This document shows, one piece after another, positions 44,701 through 52,669 of a stretch of DNA of 64,000 bases. The notes below the pieces were generated by a model that ran no database searches, had not been told where the DNA came from, and saw only the letters and a list, made by a program, of their open reading frames with translations. Source of the DNA: Metaphire vulgaris (taxonomy: Eukaryota > Annelida > Clitellata > Crassiclitellata > Megascolecidae). Numbering within the stretch: position 1 is the stretch's first letter; the number at the start of each line of letters is the position of its first letter. The DNA lies in the NCBI GenBank assembly GCA_018105865.1, contig CM030862.1, positions 11,117,806 through 11,181,805 on the forward strand, in the 5' to 3' direction. Both the position numbers and the translations under genes were made by a program.

Positions 44701-45500
44701 ACAATCAAGGTGCGATTTGTGACCTGGGGCATTGCAGGGGTGGGGGGTACATGCTGACGGTGAATGCATTTTTTCTACCACAGTGTTAGGAATTTTGACT
44801 TGCTTGGCTGGATTGTCAGTAGCCACCTCTGTGTGGGGGGAGGGAGTGTAGTTGGGCAGTGGGGAGGAAAATCCACCCCTACCCATACAAATCGCACCCC
44901 GAATACAATAAGAGTCAACTGTTCAGAATACAGGGTCTGCATTTTAGAAGATGGAAAATTCATTGACTGGACAATGTCTTGCCAAGCTACAAGTTTGATG
45001 ATTTTCTATTGGATGTGGCTGATGTAATGATGATGTAATGATGCAACTTGCATGTAAATTACTCTTTGGGATGATTTGTTGAATAACTATATCTCTCTAC
45101 AATCCACGTGTCTTTGCACCTCGAAATGCCACTCCTCTGTGCAATGGAGGCTTCCCGTAGGGCTCATCCATATAGTATGTACGCAAAAAGGCATATTTTC
45201 AACCCCCTCTGGCCGCTTGCACACCGTACATGCGCAAAATCTCCTAAATCCACCCCAGCCCCTCACTTTGTACATACTATAGGGATGGACCCCCGTAGGA
45301 ATATCACAGAGTTTCTTGTCAGTCTAATTCGATTCGTGTTGAAGTTTTGGATGTTTGCAATTTCGTTGCAGCAAATTGACGGGGAGGCGTTCTTACTTCT
45401 GACGCAAGCCGACATCATCAAAGTGATGAACATAAAGCTCGGCCCAGCGATCAAAATATACAACAGCATCCTGATGATCAAGAACAACATAGATGTATAG
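31642..45500 (+). CDS. L3MBTL: L(3)mbt-like MBT-repeat chromatin protein, complete, 16 coding exons
   Basis: Coding exons: 31642-33109, 34623-35809, 36161-36281, 36517-36655, 37395-37623, 38091-38325, 38737-38831, 39341-39569, 39845-39930, 40355-40580, 41829-41931, 42176-42316, 42655-42927, 43416-43486, 44077-44315, 45372-45500. Every intron starts GT and ends AG, and the phases close to 4,971 nt (1,656 aa). Order of parts: long low-complexity acidic/Ser-rich N-terminus (1-925), zf-FCS (C945, C948, C961, C965), three MBT repeats (about 1027-1338), two MYT1-type C2HC fingers (1352-1377 and 1422-1446) and a C-terminal SAM domain (about 1587-1652). Known family role: nuclear readers of mono/dimethyl-lysine that compact chromatin and repress transcription. 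The core matches vertebrate L3MBTL1/3/4; the N-terminus is far longer than in human L3MBTL1. The ATG at 31642 sits 35 nt into the exon after an AG acceptor at 31605-31606. Family assignment is secure; orthology to one vertebrate paralog is not implied. Confidence 0.95.
33110..34622 (+). other. L3MBTL intron with TTAA MITE and long ATT/TAC tract
   Basis: Holds a short ATT tract at the donor, the TTAA element 33,210-33,281, an ATGGCGCTATAGAAGTT LINE-tail remnant (33,368) and a compound (ATT)n(TAC)n microsatellite (about 34,273-34,418). The rest is AT-rich and unremarkable. Confidence 0.8.
33210..33281. mobile_element. TTAA-type MITE, copy 4 (intronic)
   Basis: 72 bp between TTAA 33,206-33,209 and 33,282-33,285; nearly identical to copy 3. 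Confidence 0.88.
34623..35809 (+). CDS. L3MBTL: L3MBTL coding exon 2 (GC-rich Ser/Pro/Gln/His region)
   Basis: Residues 490-885. It is preceded by a pyrimidine tract and CAG at 34620-34622; the single base carried over from the previous exon restores a Val codon. It is Ser-, His-, Gln- and Gly-rich, with a serine run around 35390-35420 and a GGT-repeat glycine run near 35733-35752. The GC content is much higher than in the flanking introns. The opposite strand also stays open here because of composition. No known domain. Confidence 0.85.
36517..36655 (+). CDS. L3MBTL: L3MBTL exon with zf-FCS zinc finger
   Basis: Residues 926-972. It shows the FCS-type zinc finger, with a CVNC pair (C945, C948) followed by a YCSDVC pair (C961, C965). 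In Polycomb and MBT proteins this finger is linked to nucleic-acid binding and complex assembly. The family signature FCS is YCS here. Preceded by exon 36161-36281, which encodes a Ser-rich linker (residues 886-925). Confidence 0.9.
36960..37215 (+). mobile_element. LINE ORF2 C-terminal fragment in L3MBTL intron
   Basis: Decayed frame reads [20 protein letters not shown] and [14 protein letters not shown], the RKRW-DNI-EWTG-type end of a non-LTR ORF2. The same family recurs at 48,830-49,205. A (TG)n tract lies at 36,802-36,829. Confidence 0.75.
37395..37623 (+). CDS. L3MBTL: L3MBTL exon: basic linker and start of MBT repeat 1
   Basis: Residues 972-1048. A lysine/arginine-rich linker that includes a GRLGRP AT-hook-like core (a GRP-type minor-groove motif) leads into [10 protein letters not shown], the N-terminal arm that begins each MBT repeat. 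The donor is GTAAGT at 37624. Confidence 0.88.
37845..38003 (+). mobile_element. LINE/SINE 3' end with TTAC tail in L3MBTL intron
   Basis: CCATAGCTATTTTAAGATAGAC then AAGTGCTATATCAAGGCACGAGATTTAACTTAC; same family as 42,365-42,528. Confidence 0.55.
38091..38325 (+). CDS. L3MBTL: L3MBTL exon: MBT repeat 1 core
   Basis: Residues 1049-1127. It contains the repeat signatures [32 protein letters not shown] and PAGW. The loop that forms the aromatic cage in other repeats has Tyr in place of Trp ([11 protein letters not shown]), as in vertebrate MBT1, which is not the methyl-lysine pocket. The next exon, 38737-38831, supplies the arm of repeat 2. Confidence 0.93.
39195..39268. mobile_element. TTAA-type MITE, copy 5 (intronic)
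   Basis: 74 bp between TTAA 39,191-39,194 and 39,269-39,272, long subtype (CGCTCGTCC core), only 72 bp before the MBT2 exon. A (GT)n tract is at 39,018-39,050. Confidence 0.88.
39341..39569 (+). CDS. L3MBTL: L3MBTL exon: MBT repeat 2 core (methyl-lysine repeat)
   Basis: Residues 1159-1235. Signatures include [16 protein letters not shown] and [12 protein letters not shown]. The Asp and the Phe/Trp/Tyr cage residues that bind methyl-lysine in human L3MBTL1 MBT2 are present. The Asn three residues after that Asp (N358 in human, from memory) is replaced by Ser (DKKS). The arm of the following repeat is in exon 39845-39930. Confidence 0.93.
40355..40580 (+). CDS. L3MBTL: L3MBTL exon: MBT repeat 3 core
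   Basis: Residues 1264-1338. Signatures include [16 protein letters not shown] and [12 protein letters not shown], followed by [12 protein letters not shown]. Unlike repeat 2, this repeat keeps the complete Asp/Asn plus Phe/Trp/Tyr pocket signature. The donor is GTAAGT at 40581. Confidence 0.93.
40792..40972. mobile_element. hAT-type MITE, CAGTGTTTATTCTAG ends
   Basis: 181 bp with an exact 8-bp duplication AGGATCAT (40,784-40,791, 40,973-40,980). Best-preserved member of the family seen at 16,551 and 19,570. Confidence 0.9.
41035..41340 (+). mobile_element. LINE ORF2 C-terminal fragment in L3MBTL intron
   Basis: Across frameshifts it reads [19 protein letters not shown] then [19 protein letters not shown], the FGH / GRxRxxW block of a non-LTR ORF2. 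(AAT)n tract 41,556-41,609 and (ATG)n tract 41,720-41,757 follow. Confidence 0.75.
41829..42316 (+). CDS. L3MBTL: L3MBTL exons 41829-41931 and 42176-42316: first C2HC finger
   Basis: The finger is split by an intron (41932-42175). C1352-PTPG-C1357 and [12 protein letters not shown] come from the first exon and SAFGC1377PYS from the second. The intron ends with an AAG acceptor, which keeps the frame and restores the fourth zinc ligand. This type resembles the finger of vertebrate L3MBTL3 and L3MBTL4. Confidence 0.85.
42365..42528 (+). mobile_element. LINE/SINE 3' end with (TTAC)n tail
   Basis: CCCATAGCAATTTTAAGAAAGG, then AGGCGCCATATAAATCCGCG, then four TTAC units. Located 126 bp before the second C2HC-finger exon. 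Confidence 0.6.
42655..42927 (+). CDS. L3MBTL: L3MBTL exon: second C2HC finger and basic tail
   Basis: Residues 1420-1511. It opens with [17 protein letters not shown] and continues to [10 protein letters not shown], an almost textbook MYT1-type C2HC finger (C1422, C1427, H1440, C1446). It is very close to the one in vertebrate L3MBTL1. A Glu-rich stretch and a GRGRKK basic end follow. Exon 43416-43486 then encodes a charged, probably helical [14 protein letters not shown] segment. Confidence 0.92.
43781..43892. repeat. 56-bp tandem duplication (GGCGGGCCACATTCTGGCCC)
   Basis: Two nearly identical units starting at 43,781 and 43,837, each ending GGACGCCCCTGGTTTACATT. It resembles the GGGCCA...CCCCTG terminus common to Charlie-type hAT elements. 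A similar CGGGCCGG...GGACCCCTG end lies at 47,693-47,739. Confidence 0.85.
44077..45500 (+). CDS. L3MBTL: L3MBTL exons 44077-44315 and 45372-45500: SAM domain and stop
   Basis: The SAM (sterile alpha motif) oligomerisation domain runs from about W1589 ([17 protein letters not shown]) through [19 protein letters not shown] to [15 protein letters not shown]; the TAG stop is at 45498-45500. The acceptor of the first of these exons is TAG at 44074-44076, chosen because it rejoins the phase left by exon 43416-43486. The 1,056-bp intron carries three MITEs (44427-44560, 44711-44902, 45161-45296). Confidence 0.93.
44427..44560. mobile_element. MITE, GGGCTCGTCCATATAGTAC ends, copy 1
   Basis: Inverted ends GCTCGTCCATATAGTAC and ATACTATATGGATGCACC. 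A sister copy is at 45,161-45,296 in the same intron. Confidence 0.65.
44711..44902. mobile_element. hAT-type MITE, CAAGGTGCGATTTGT ends
   Basis: Inverted ends GGTGCGATTTGT and ACAAATCGCACC; flanks AGTACAAT / AATACAAT (7 of 8). Second copy of the element at 18,118-18,275. Confidence 0.72.
45161..45296. mobile_element. MITE, GGGCTCATCCATATAGTAT ends, copy 2
   Basis: Ends GGGCTCATCCATATAGTAT and ATACTATAGGGATGGACCC. It ends 75 bp before the last L3MBTL exon. Confidence 0.65.
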
Positions 45501-45891
45501 ATGGTGGTGATGATGATGATGAGGATGAGGATGATGATGATGATGAGAAAGATGACATTTGACTAGTGCGTTTTACCGTCTGCATCGGCTGCTTTCGCCT
45601 TCTCTATTCAGTGCACTATTCTCTTTCATTAGAAACACTTGATAAGCTCTGTGAGAATCTTCTCAACGGTGATGTTTTGAGTAGTTTTGCCGTGAGGTTG
45701 GCGTGGCAAAACTGTACTTGTATAATTAATCGACGCGCTCTGTTTGTCGACGTTATCTAATGCACTTTGAACGCACTCGATTCGATGGAAAACATAGTTA
45801 GTGCTTTACCCGATAACTTTACCCATTAACCTATTACGTTAAGGTTATCGTTTATTAATTGGTTTCAGCGTGTCTTTTGAGGGTTAAAAGA

Positions 45892-45972
45892 AATAAAGAT
45901 GATGCAAGGTTATGCATTAAATTATGGTGATAACAGTCACAATTCTACTTACTTTTATAATGTAGTTTCTAT

Positions 45973-46025
<53 letters not shown>

Positions 46026-46047
46026 AGTGCTCTTCTTTACTAATAAA
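45892..46047 (+). terminator. L3MBTL: Poly(A) signals for L3MBTL
   Basis: Two AATAAA hexamers, at 45892-45897 and 46042-46047, lie about 390 and 540 bp after the L3MBTL stop, with an (ATT)n tract (about 45975-46024) between them. The 3' UTR begins with a GAT-rich repeat directly after the stop (45501-45547). Confidence 0.5.
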
Positions 46048-46892
46048 GATTGAAGCTGTATATTATCATTTGTATTCGATTTTGAGTTTTGAGTGCATAA
46101 AATTTAGCAGAGTTACTAAGAATTATTTTAGTCTCTTTACACTTATTCCAGGAAAGTACGATAAGACTTGTTTAGTGATGTGCGTAGAAATTCAGAGAAT
46201 TTCTTCACAATGTGTATTTGTCGAAATATAACATTGGCTGTATAAGTTGGCTCATTTTGATTTCATAATGGTAGTGTAGCATTTAATAGTCGTTGCTTGC
46301 CAAACGCCATTCTTTTTTAATATGGTGGATAATATTGACCCTTTGAACCGGCGATCCGTATAAACAAGAGGTTATGAAGCCGAAATATCGACTTTACGTT
46401 CGGCCAAAGGGTTAATGGTGATCTAGCGTGTTATTGCTTTGCTGTTTGAGACGTGAATATCAACGCTAAATGATTTTGTAGCAGCTGGCTTGGACATTGT
46501 GCAGTGTGCTAATTGCTTAAGTGTTTTTTGGGGGAGGGAATTTGTATGTGACTTATCTATCACAAACAGTATAATATGGTACGTGCTTGCGTGGAAAGAA
46601 ACGATTGTCTTGAGAGTAAATTTTCCTGTTAAGTTTAACTTTTTCACAAGTCTGAACCGAGCGATTACAGTAGCGGTGTAGGGTGTCACTTTATTATTGG
46701 TTCCACTGTTAATACGTTCGCATTGTATGGTTTCCGGTGAAATATATATTGCGAGTAAATCACGGTTTTGTACAAGGAGAATGTTGTGCGGTGATTTCAT
46801 TTGGATGGCTCTGCTGTTTATCTCTGTCATCTTTGAGAAATCATTATTAAAAATTTTGAAAACTAATGACAGTAATGTCTCTGAATTATGTT

Positions 46893-47395
46893 AGGAGCTG
46901 TCCATTAATTATGTCAAAAAATAGGGGGGGGGGTAACAAGGTTTGAAAAAGTTTGACAGTTGTTGACAGGGCAGGGGGAGGGGTGTCCAGAGAAGATGAC
47001 GTCAACAATTTAATTTTTTTACAAATGATAAAAATAGGAAATTCCATGGAACACTATTTATTACAATGGAAAAAAGTCTGATGAGCAAAAAACAAGGTCA
47101 TCATCACCACATTATGACACTTGATGAACAAAAGAAAGGGAAAATGGTCATTGCCGCAAAAATAATAGCCTAAAATTTTTAGGGAGACCCATAACTGATC
47201 TTAGTTGGGGGTGGGGGGTGGGGGGTCAAAATATTAATAATAATAATGTGATTTTAAGTGGTTTAGGAGGCTAAGCAAGCCTGTGTGATGTAACCAAAAG
47301 TTTTTTACATAATTATAGGGGGTCACTGAAAGTTGACAGTTGTTGACAAGGGGAGGGGTCAAAAAATGTTTGATATAGGTAATGGACAGCCCCTT
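46893..47395. mobile_element. Nonautonomous DNA element, GCTGTCCATTAAT ends
   Basis: Ends AGGAGCTGTCCATTAATTA and GGTAATGGACAGCCCCTTA, G-rich interior, and a TGATGAGCAAAAAACAAGGTC motif. It carries a SINE-tail fragment (47,242-47,292). Related element at 51,838-52,265. From 46,050 to 46,890 only a decayed CCCTTTGAACCGGCG / AAAGGGTTAA element (46,338-46,413) is seen. Confidence 0.6.
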
Positions 47396-47780
47396 ATAAC
47401 AAGGCAAGGCAGTGACATTGAGGGTGCTTCATGTGCATTAAACAAGGAGACTGAACTGGCAAAGTTGGGAGCATGCTCAACCATTGCAAAATGATATATC
47501 ATTAGTCATATTATATTTTATAAAGTAATACTTTAGAAGTTTAAAACCATGCAAAAAGGGTTGGTTGGCATTGGCCCTTCCCCACTTAGAAAGTTGAAGC
47601 AAGTTATAATTAAGGTCGATGTCTCTATGACGCAGACGGTGAAAAAGCGATTCCTATAATTGATATGCGGATGCTTCTAATTTCTTGCCGCGGGCCGGAT
47701 TATAAAAACCGTGTGGGGCCGTAATTTGGGGACCCCTGCCCTATGAATGTAATGCTATTATATTTAAGTGAGAAAAAGAT

Positions 47781-47853
47781 TGGTTCCGCTGGGTTTCGAA
47801 CCCAGGACCTCTCGCGTGTGAGGCGAGCGTGATAACCACTACACTACGGAACC
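47781..47853 (-). tRNA. tRNA-Val (anticodon CAC)
   Basis: Intact 73-nt cloverleaf on the minus strand. The acceptor stem GGTTCCG pairs fully with CGGAACC and is followed by discriminator A. The box A-like D arm reads TAGTGTAGTGGTTATCA; the anticodon stem CTCGC/GCGAG holds loop CTCACAC; the T arm is CTGGG-TTCGAAA-CCCAG. A run of five T directly downstream (reading minus) is a Pol III terminator. No intron. It lies in the gap between L3MBTL and FAAP20. Confidence 0.96.
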
Positions 47854-47964
47854 ACATGTTAGGAGGTGAACGCATAGGTTTAATATAGATGCCTCTTAGA
47901 TCAAATTTGCGCCTGGTGAATGATTTTCCAATGATAATGATTGTTATTTATTTTGTACAAAAAC

Positions 47965-49210
47965 ATGGAAGGATCCAAAAGAGTGAAGTTGAGTTTACGC
48001 GTGAACAGAGACAAGAAAAACGCGGATTCTAATAAAAATATCACTGGAAAAGACGACAAGCAGCTGGAAAATGTCGAGAGAAACGTTCACAGCGAAGAGA
48101 AATCTTCATTTCTTAGCAGAGATTTGGACAGTTTTAGGTATGACCATCATTCTAACAAATAAACAAATTATCATTTATATAGCGATGTGATGTGGTAAAA
48201 AGAGCGCTATTTTTAAGGTAGAGTTTCGGAATAGGCGAACCATGTGTGAATGAATGAATGAATGAATGAATGAATGATTGGGGTCAGGGTTAGAGTCTAG
48301 GGTGAATCACAAACATCTGTTTCTAATCTTAAACTTCTATAGCGCCACTTAATAATATAAAGAAGCATCAACCGATGGCACACCAAATCAAATCATTCAA
48401 GGTCCAGGTCAAATCCATGAAATCCGGCCGGACAGCTAGGTCTGTGGCGGATAAGCCAGGTCAAACAGTTTCTTGAAATTATTGTTTAAGGTCCTTGAGA
48501 TTATTGGAAGAAGGCATGTATTTATGTTTATTTATTTGTCAGTGAGAAAAATGTCAAGATCCCAAATCTTCCTAGTAACACCTTTGGCCAACGTTGCGAT
48601 TGGACACCTCTGCCTGACCTGTGTAATACTGTTTTGGTAAATGATTTCATTTGTTCATTTTATCACTTATTGTTAACTGGAGCTCTGTAACCAGCTGGCC
48701 AATGATGCGGGTGGTGAAGACTCAGGCAGAAGTGAGAATTTCAGGGATATTTAGACAGATGGCCTCATATGGGCGACAACGGCTGAATACACAGCAGAAG
48801 GGAGCCAAAACAAAACAGGAATGTCTAGAGGAAGAAAAAAATACGAGGCACGCTGCCAGGATCGTGAGAAAGAGGTAGACCAAGAAAAAAGTGGGAAGAC
48901 AACATCAAAGAATGGACAGGACTATAGCAGTGGCGGCTCCACCGGGGGGGCCAGGGGGGCCCGTGCCCCCTATTGAGAGCCTGGCCCCAGTGGCCCCCCA
49001 GTTGGGACCCTATACTTAATGCTACATACATTAAACAACAAATGGTTGGCCCCCCATGATTAGAAGTTGCCCCCCCCCAACGGCCCCCCCACTTGCCAAA
49101 TCCTAGAGCCGCCACTGGACTATAGAGCAGGCAACAAGAACATTAGAAGACATAGAAGAAGACAGTCCACAATGCAGCCAGTCTTCGGAGCAAAGACGGT
49201 TAAAGACAAT

Positions 49211-49262
<52 letters not shown>

Positions 49263-49264
49263 TG

Positions 49265-49330
<66 letters not shown>

Positions 49331-51095
49331 TCATACTATAGATTTAACAATTAGCATATTAGAAAGTTTTTAAGCTCTCTCATGTATGAAATAATTCTGT
49401 TTAGGTTTTAGGCTATATTTAATTGTGGTCTAATCGATAGCATTAATAATATAATTATTGTCTATTTTCATGAATTCAAATTGTAGGGCAGAGTCATTAG
49501 CTATGAAAATAATGACTTTGGAAATGTATTGTTACTACAAAATTTGCTGCACAGTTTTAAAATATATGCCTGTATTACTTTGCTTATATTCTGTAATTGC
49601 CTGTTTAGGAGGAGAAGAATGTCTGTAAGTCAAATCCTTCTGCTGTGCGATGTAAAGACTTCACCAGCCTGTCACAAGCTCAGACTTCTTGGATACCTCT
49701 TCCAAAGCCTTGTATTCATTGTATACGCAGTCTTTTTCAAATGCCAAAGAAATTAGATTCTATGTCAACACCTGAAATAAATGATGAAGAACAAGAACTA
49801 GAACAGACTTTGGTCAATTGTGCCAAGTCTGATTGCTTTCCACAACCAGGTGTTGGTGTTGTAAATTTTGACAGTAAAGCCATCCTATTTGGCAAAAAGG
49901 TGTCCTCTATAGCATCAGAATATAAAGTACCCAGTGCTGTTAAGGAATCAACTGAAGTTGCTGTAAATGTGCAGCTGACTGGAAAACGGTTGCACCCGAA
50001 AGAACCAAGCGTTATAGCAAATCTCGTGCCTCACGTTGACCAGCAAACGACTTCCAACGAAAAACAAAGTCACCAGTCAAAAATTACGAACAACACGTCG
50101 ATTTACTCGAGAGAACCAGACAACGATAGAACTCAAAGAGTAACAGGTCTTACAATGATGCTACAGCAGTGTCCTCTGTGTTCCGTTACATTTGACGTTG
50201 GGTAAATGTAACCGCTTACATTTCTAACTGTGCATTTTGCCGTCTGCAGTAATGTAACTAGTTTTACCGCTCGTCTTTATTGCTTGTAAGTGACCAGGTG
50301 CTTATTTGTGATTGAAAATAATATGGTGAGCATAACAGTCGGCAAAAGCTACAAAACTATTACTAATTACCATTGTAATGTAATGGCACTTTTCTGGATA
50401 AGGTTTGCATGGTTAGTCTTGAGCCGGAACAACTTTAACTGATTTTTGAAAATAACATTATAGTAAATAGATGTCATTTTTTAAACTTGAACGAATGTCA
50501 TTTGTATGAATCTTGCTGCACAAAATGACTGTTGTTTCAGTCAAACATATAGCACTATCCTTGGTTGAGTAGCTCTCTATGGTCATCTACAGCATGTGTG
50601 ATGCCTGTTGCTGTTACAGTGTACTAGTTTCTGGTGTTCTTTTAATTTAATTGAGTTCTTTATGGAACGTTGGTGTAAATTTAGAATCATGTACTGCTAA
50701 CAAATTCCAGTATTTATGCCGATACAAATGTATAGGCATCTACGTGAGACCTCATCTTTCTTCTCTCGTCCCTGTTAACCCCTTAACTGGGCAACTATTT
50801 GTAACTCCATGTAAAATGGACGAGCGTTACTCGGGGCACCCAGTTAAGGGGTTAAGCCATCAGCCTCTCCTCTCTGACTGCAGAATGTGCCATTATTCAA
50901 CACATCCAGCACACTTGAAGCCCGATTGCTTATACCGAATTTCTAGAAGATAATTTTTTTATTCTTCTTGTTTAGAGAGGTGGTGTGGATATGTTTTGAA
51001 TAGATGTTTTTGTTAATTGCAGTTTGTCGCAGCTGTCTCGCGACGAGCACATAGCTGCCTGCCTTTCAGACACTGGTGATGACGTCATCTGGTGA
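47965..51095 (+). CDS. FAAP20: FAAP20-like Fanconi anemia core complex subunit (UBZ4)
   Basis: Four exons, 47965-48137, 48543-48636, 49609-50201 and 51023-51095, all GT/AG with closing phases; 310 aa (human about 180). The N-terminus is short and basic (MEGSKRVKLSLRVNR). WTPLP (exon 2) and WIPLPKP (exon 3) resemble the WTPFPP segment in the FANCA-binding part of vertebrate FAAP20. The C-terminus is a UBZ4 zinc finger (C277, C280, H296, C300), completed across the last intron, and the protein ends DDVIW with a C-terminal Trp as in vertebrate FAAP20. Known role: binds FANCA and ubiquitin to recruit the core complex at interstrand cross-links. The middle is low-complexity. Assignment rests on the finger, the terminal Trp and the WTPLP box; no clear poly(A) signal seen. 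Confidence 0.82.
48240..48490 (-). mobile_element. LINE 3' end in FAAP20 intron 1
   Basis: AAACTTCTATAGCGCCAC followed by sequence typical of the LINE tail (AAGAAGCATCAACCGATGGC), preceded by a GAAT repeat (48,249-48,277). Confidence 0.55.
48830..49205 (+). mobile_element. LINE ORF2 fragment interrupted by a hAT MITE
   Basis: AARIVRKR then KKKVGRQHQRMDRT before, and DYRAGNKNIRRHRRRQ after, the MITE at 48,928-49,117. Same LINE family as 36,960-37,215. It lies in FAAP20 intron 2. Confidence 0.72.
48928..49117. mobile_element. hAT-type MITE family A, copy 5 (nested)
   Basis: 190 bp with an exact 8-bp duplication GACTATAG (48,920-48,927, 49,118-49,125), splitting a LINE fragment. Confidence 0.92.
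49211..49327. repeat. (TAA)n microsatellite in FAAP20 intron
   Basis: TAA repeat interrupted once by TGATGATAA. It starts directly after the LINE fragment, as a LINE tail would. Confidence 0.95.
50779..50851. mobile_element. TTAA-type MITE, copy 6
   Basis: 73 bp between TTAA 50,775-50,778 and 50,852-50,855, long subtype, in the last FAAP20 intron. Confidence 0.88.
51023..51095 (+). CDS. FAAP20: FAAP20 last exon: second half of UBZ4 and terminal Trp
   Basis: Contributes GLSQLSRDEHIAACLSD, with zinc ligands H296 and C300, then GDDVIW and TGA at 51093-51095. The CAG acceptor is at 51020-51022. Without this exon the preceding frame ends right after CPLCSVTFDVG with half a finger, so the splice is well supported. 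Confidence 0.85.
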
Positions 51096-51837
51096 AGTGA
51101 TTTCACGAAGTGTTTTTGAGTTGTCTTATGGCCGGTCAACAAACAGTCCCTTGTTGTTCTAAGCTGTGACGTATTGCGTGAAACGTCTGCAATCTGTCTC
51201 TTTTGTCGTGTGTCTGCAATGTTGCATATAATTTTTTTGTTTCAAATTTAGGACCTTGCGAATTTTTCCTTAGTGGAATGATTCCAGAGGCCAATTAATG
51301 GTTGTTGAAGGCATTGAAGATTGGTGTTGGTTGATATTGTAATGAGTTTTCGTTCACTGACGATACAACTGTAAATTATTGGCAGAATGTACAGTATTAT
51401 AAATTTACAATATGATTATCAAACGACTCTTGTAAGTTCTCGTTACAGTTTTATAAGTATTGCAAATCTTCGTACTTGGAGCAGTTGTGTTCAACATTTG
51501 AAAAATAGGGGTAGAGGCTTTTCCACATTCTTACCAGGGTATAGACATCATGTACTGTACTGAGGTACTGACAATTTTCACCTTGCGCTATCTTATTATT
51601 GTGTGGACATAAACTGTACTTCAGTGAACACTGTCTAATTCCCATATCGTTGTATTATTGGTACTGAATTAGTATTGTCTCAGTCAGATTAAATCAGGTA
51701 TTTCGATGATGCTTTATAATTTGCATGTAAATTGGGACTTTTTGGGGTATGGGCATTTTTTCATATTTTGAACATCTTACTCACTGCCTGTCTTTAATTA
51801 ATTCATAATTGCTGGAGACCATGAACATTAATGGCTT

Positions 51838-52265
51838 AGGGACTGTCCATAAATGACGTCATGCACTTAGGGGGGTTCAAACATTTGTGACGATGTGTGA
51901 CGACGGGGGGAGGGTGTTTTCAGAAATGTGACCTCACATAATACTAAATATTGTTATTAATAATGCAGCGCTATGTTATCACAAAGTTGGACGTATTTTA
52001 CACTTATAATTCATTTTTTAAAAATAATTTGAAAAAGTTTCTGAATATTGCTTCAACTATGATAATTATAATGACTATTTTCAAACGAATTCATTGCAAT
52101 AACCGCTTCATTCAAGAAATAAGTGCATTGAAACATTAATTTTTACATTAGAAAGGGGGGAGTTAACGAGTTGTGACGTGATTTTTAGGGGTCTGACATT
52201 TTGTGATGAGGGGAGGGAGTGAAAAACTGCCAAAATCGCGTGACGTCATTTATGGACGGCCCCTT
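51838..52265. mobile_element. Nonautonomous DNA element, GGGACTGTCCATAAATGACG ends
   Basis: Inverted ends GACTGTCCATAAATGACGTCA and TGACGTCATTTATGGACGG around a G-rich and AT-rich interior; superfamily not assigned. It separates FAAP20 from TPRG1L, with an (ATT)n tract after it (52,329-52,384). From 51,100 to 51,837 is probable FAAP20 3' UTR. Confidence 0.7.
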
Positions 52266-52326
52266 AGCAGACACAAATTTTATCTTAATATTATTTGGTT
52301 CAAACCTTGGAGGAATGATTTGTATT

Positions 52327-52387
<61 letters not shown>

Positions 52388-52669
52388 ACAGGAATGAATG
52401 GTTCAAACCCTAATTTTAACAATTAAGAACCATGCCAGTTTTTAAGAGCCACGATTCTGATTCACCATCCTGGAGCTGCTTTTAAAAATTACCACACACC
52501 AGCTTTCCTTGTCTGCATCTGTGCCCAAGCATTTTGCACTACGTATAATAAAATTAACCTTGATAAAAAATATATGTCGACTTACTTACTTACGTACCAA
52601 CAAACAAAACATACTACACTGTCACAAGCTGTGGAAAGTATATCGAAGAGTGAGAATTATTTTCTGGCA

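Noticed and set aside
52574..52669. Upstream in-frame ATG for TPRG1L
   Set aside because: It lies at a TTAC-repeat tail and adds 32 residues with no counterpart in the family; not excluded, but 52,670 is preferred.
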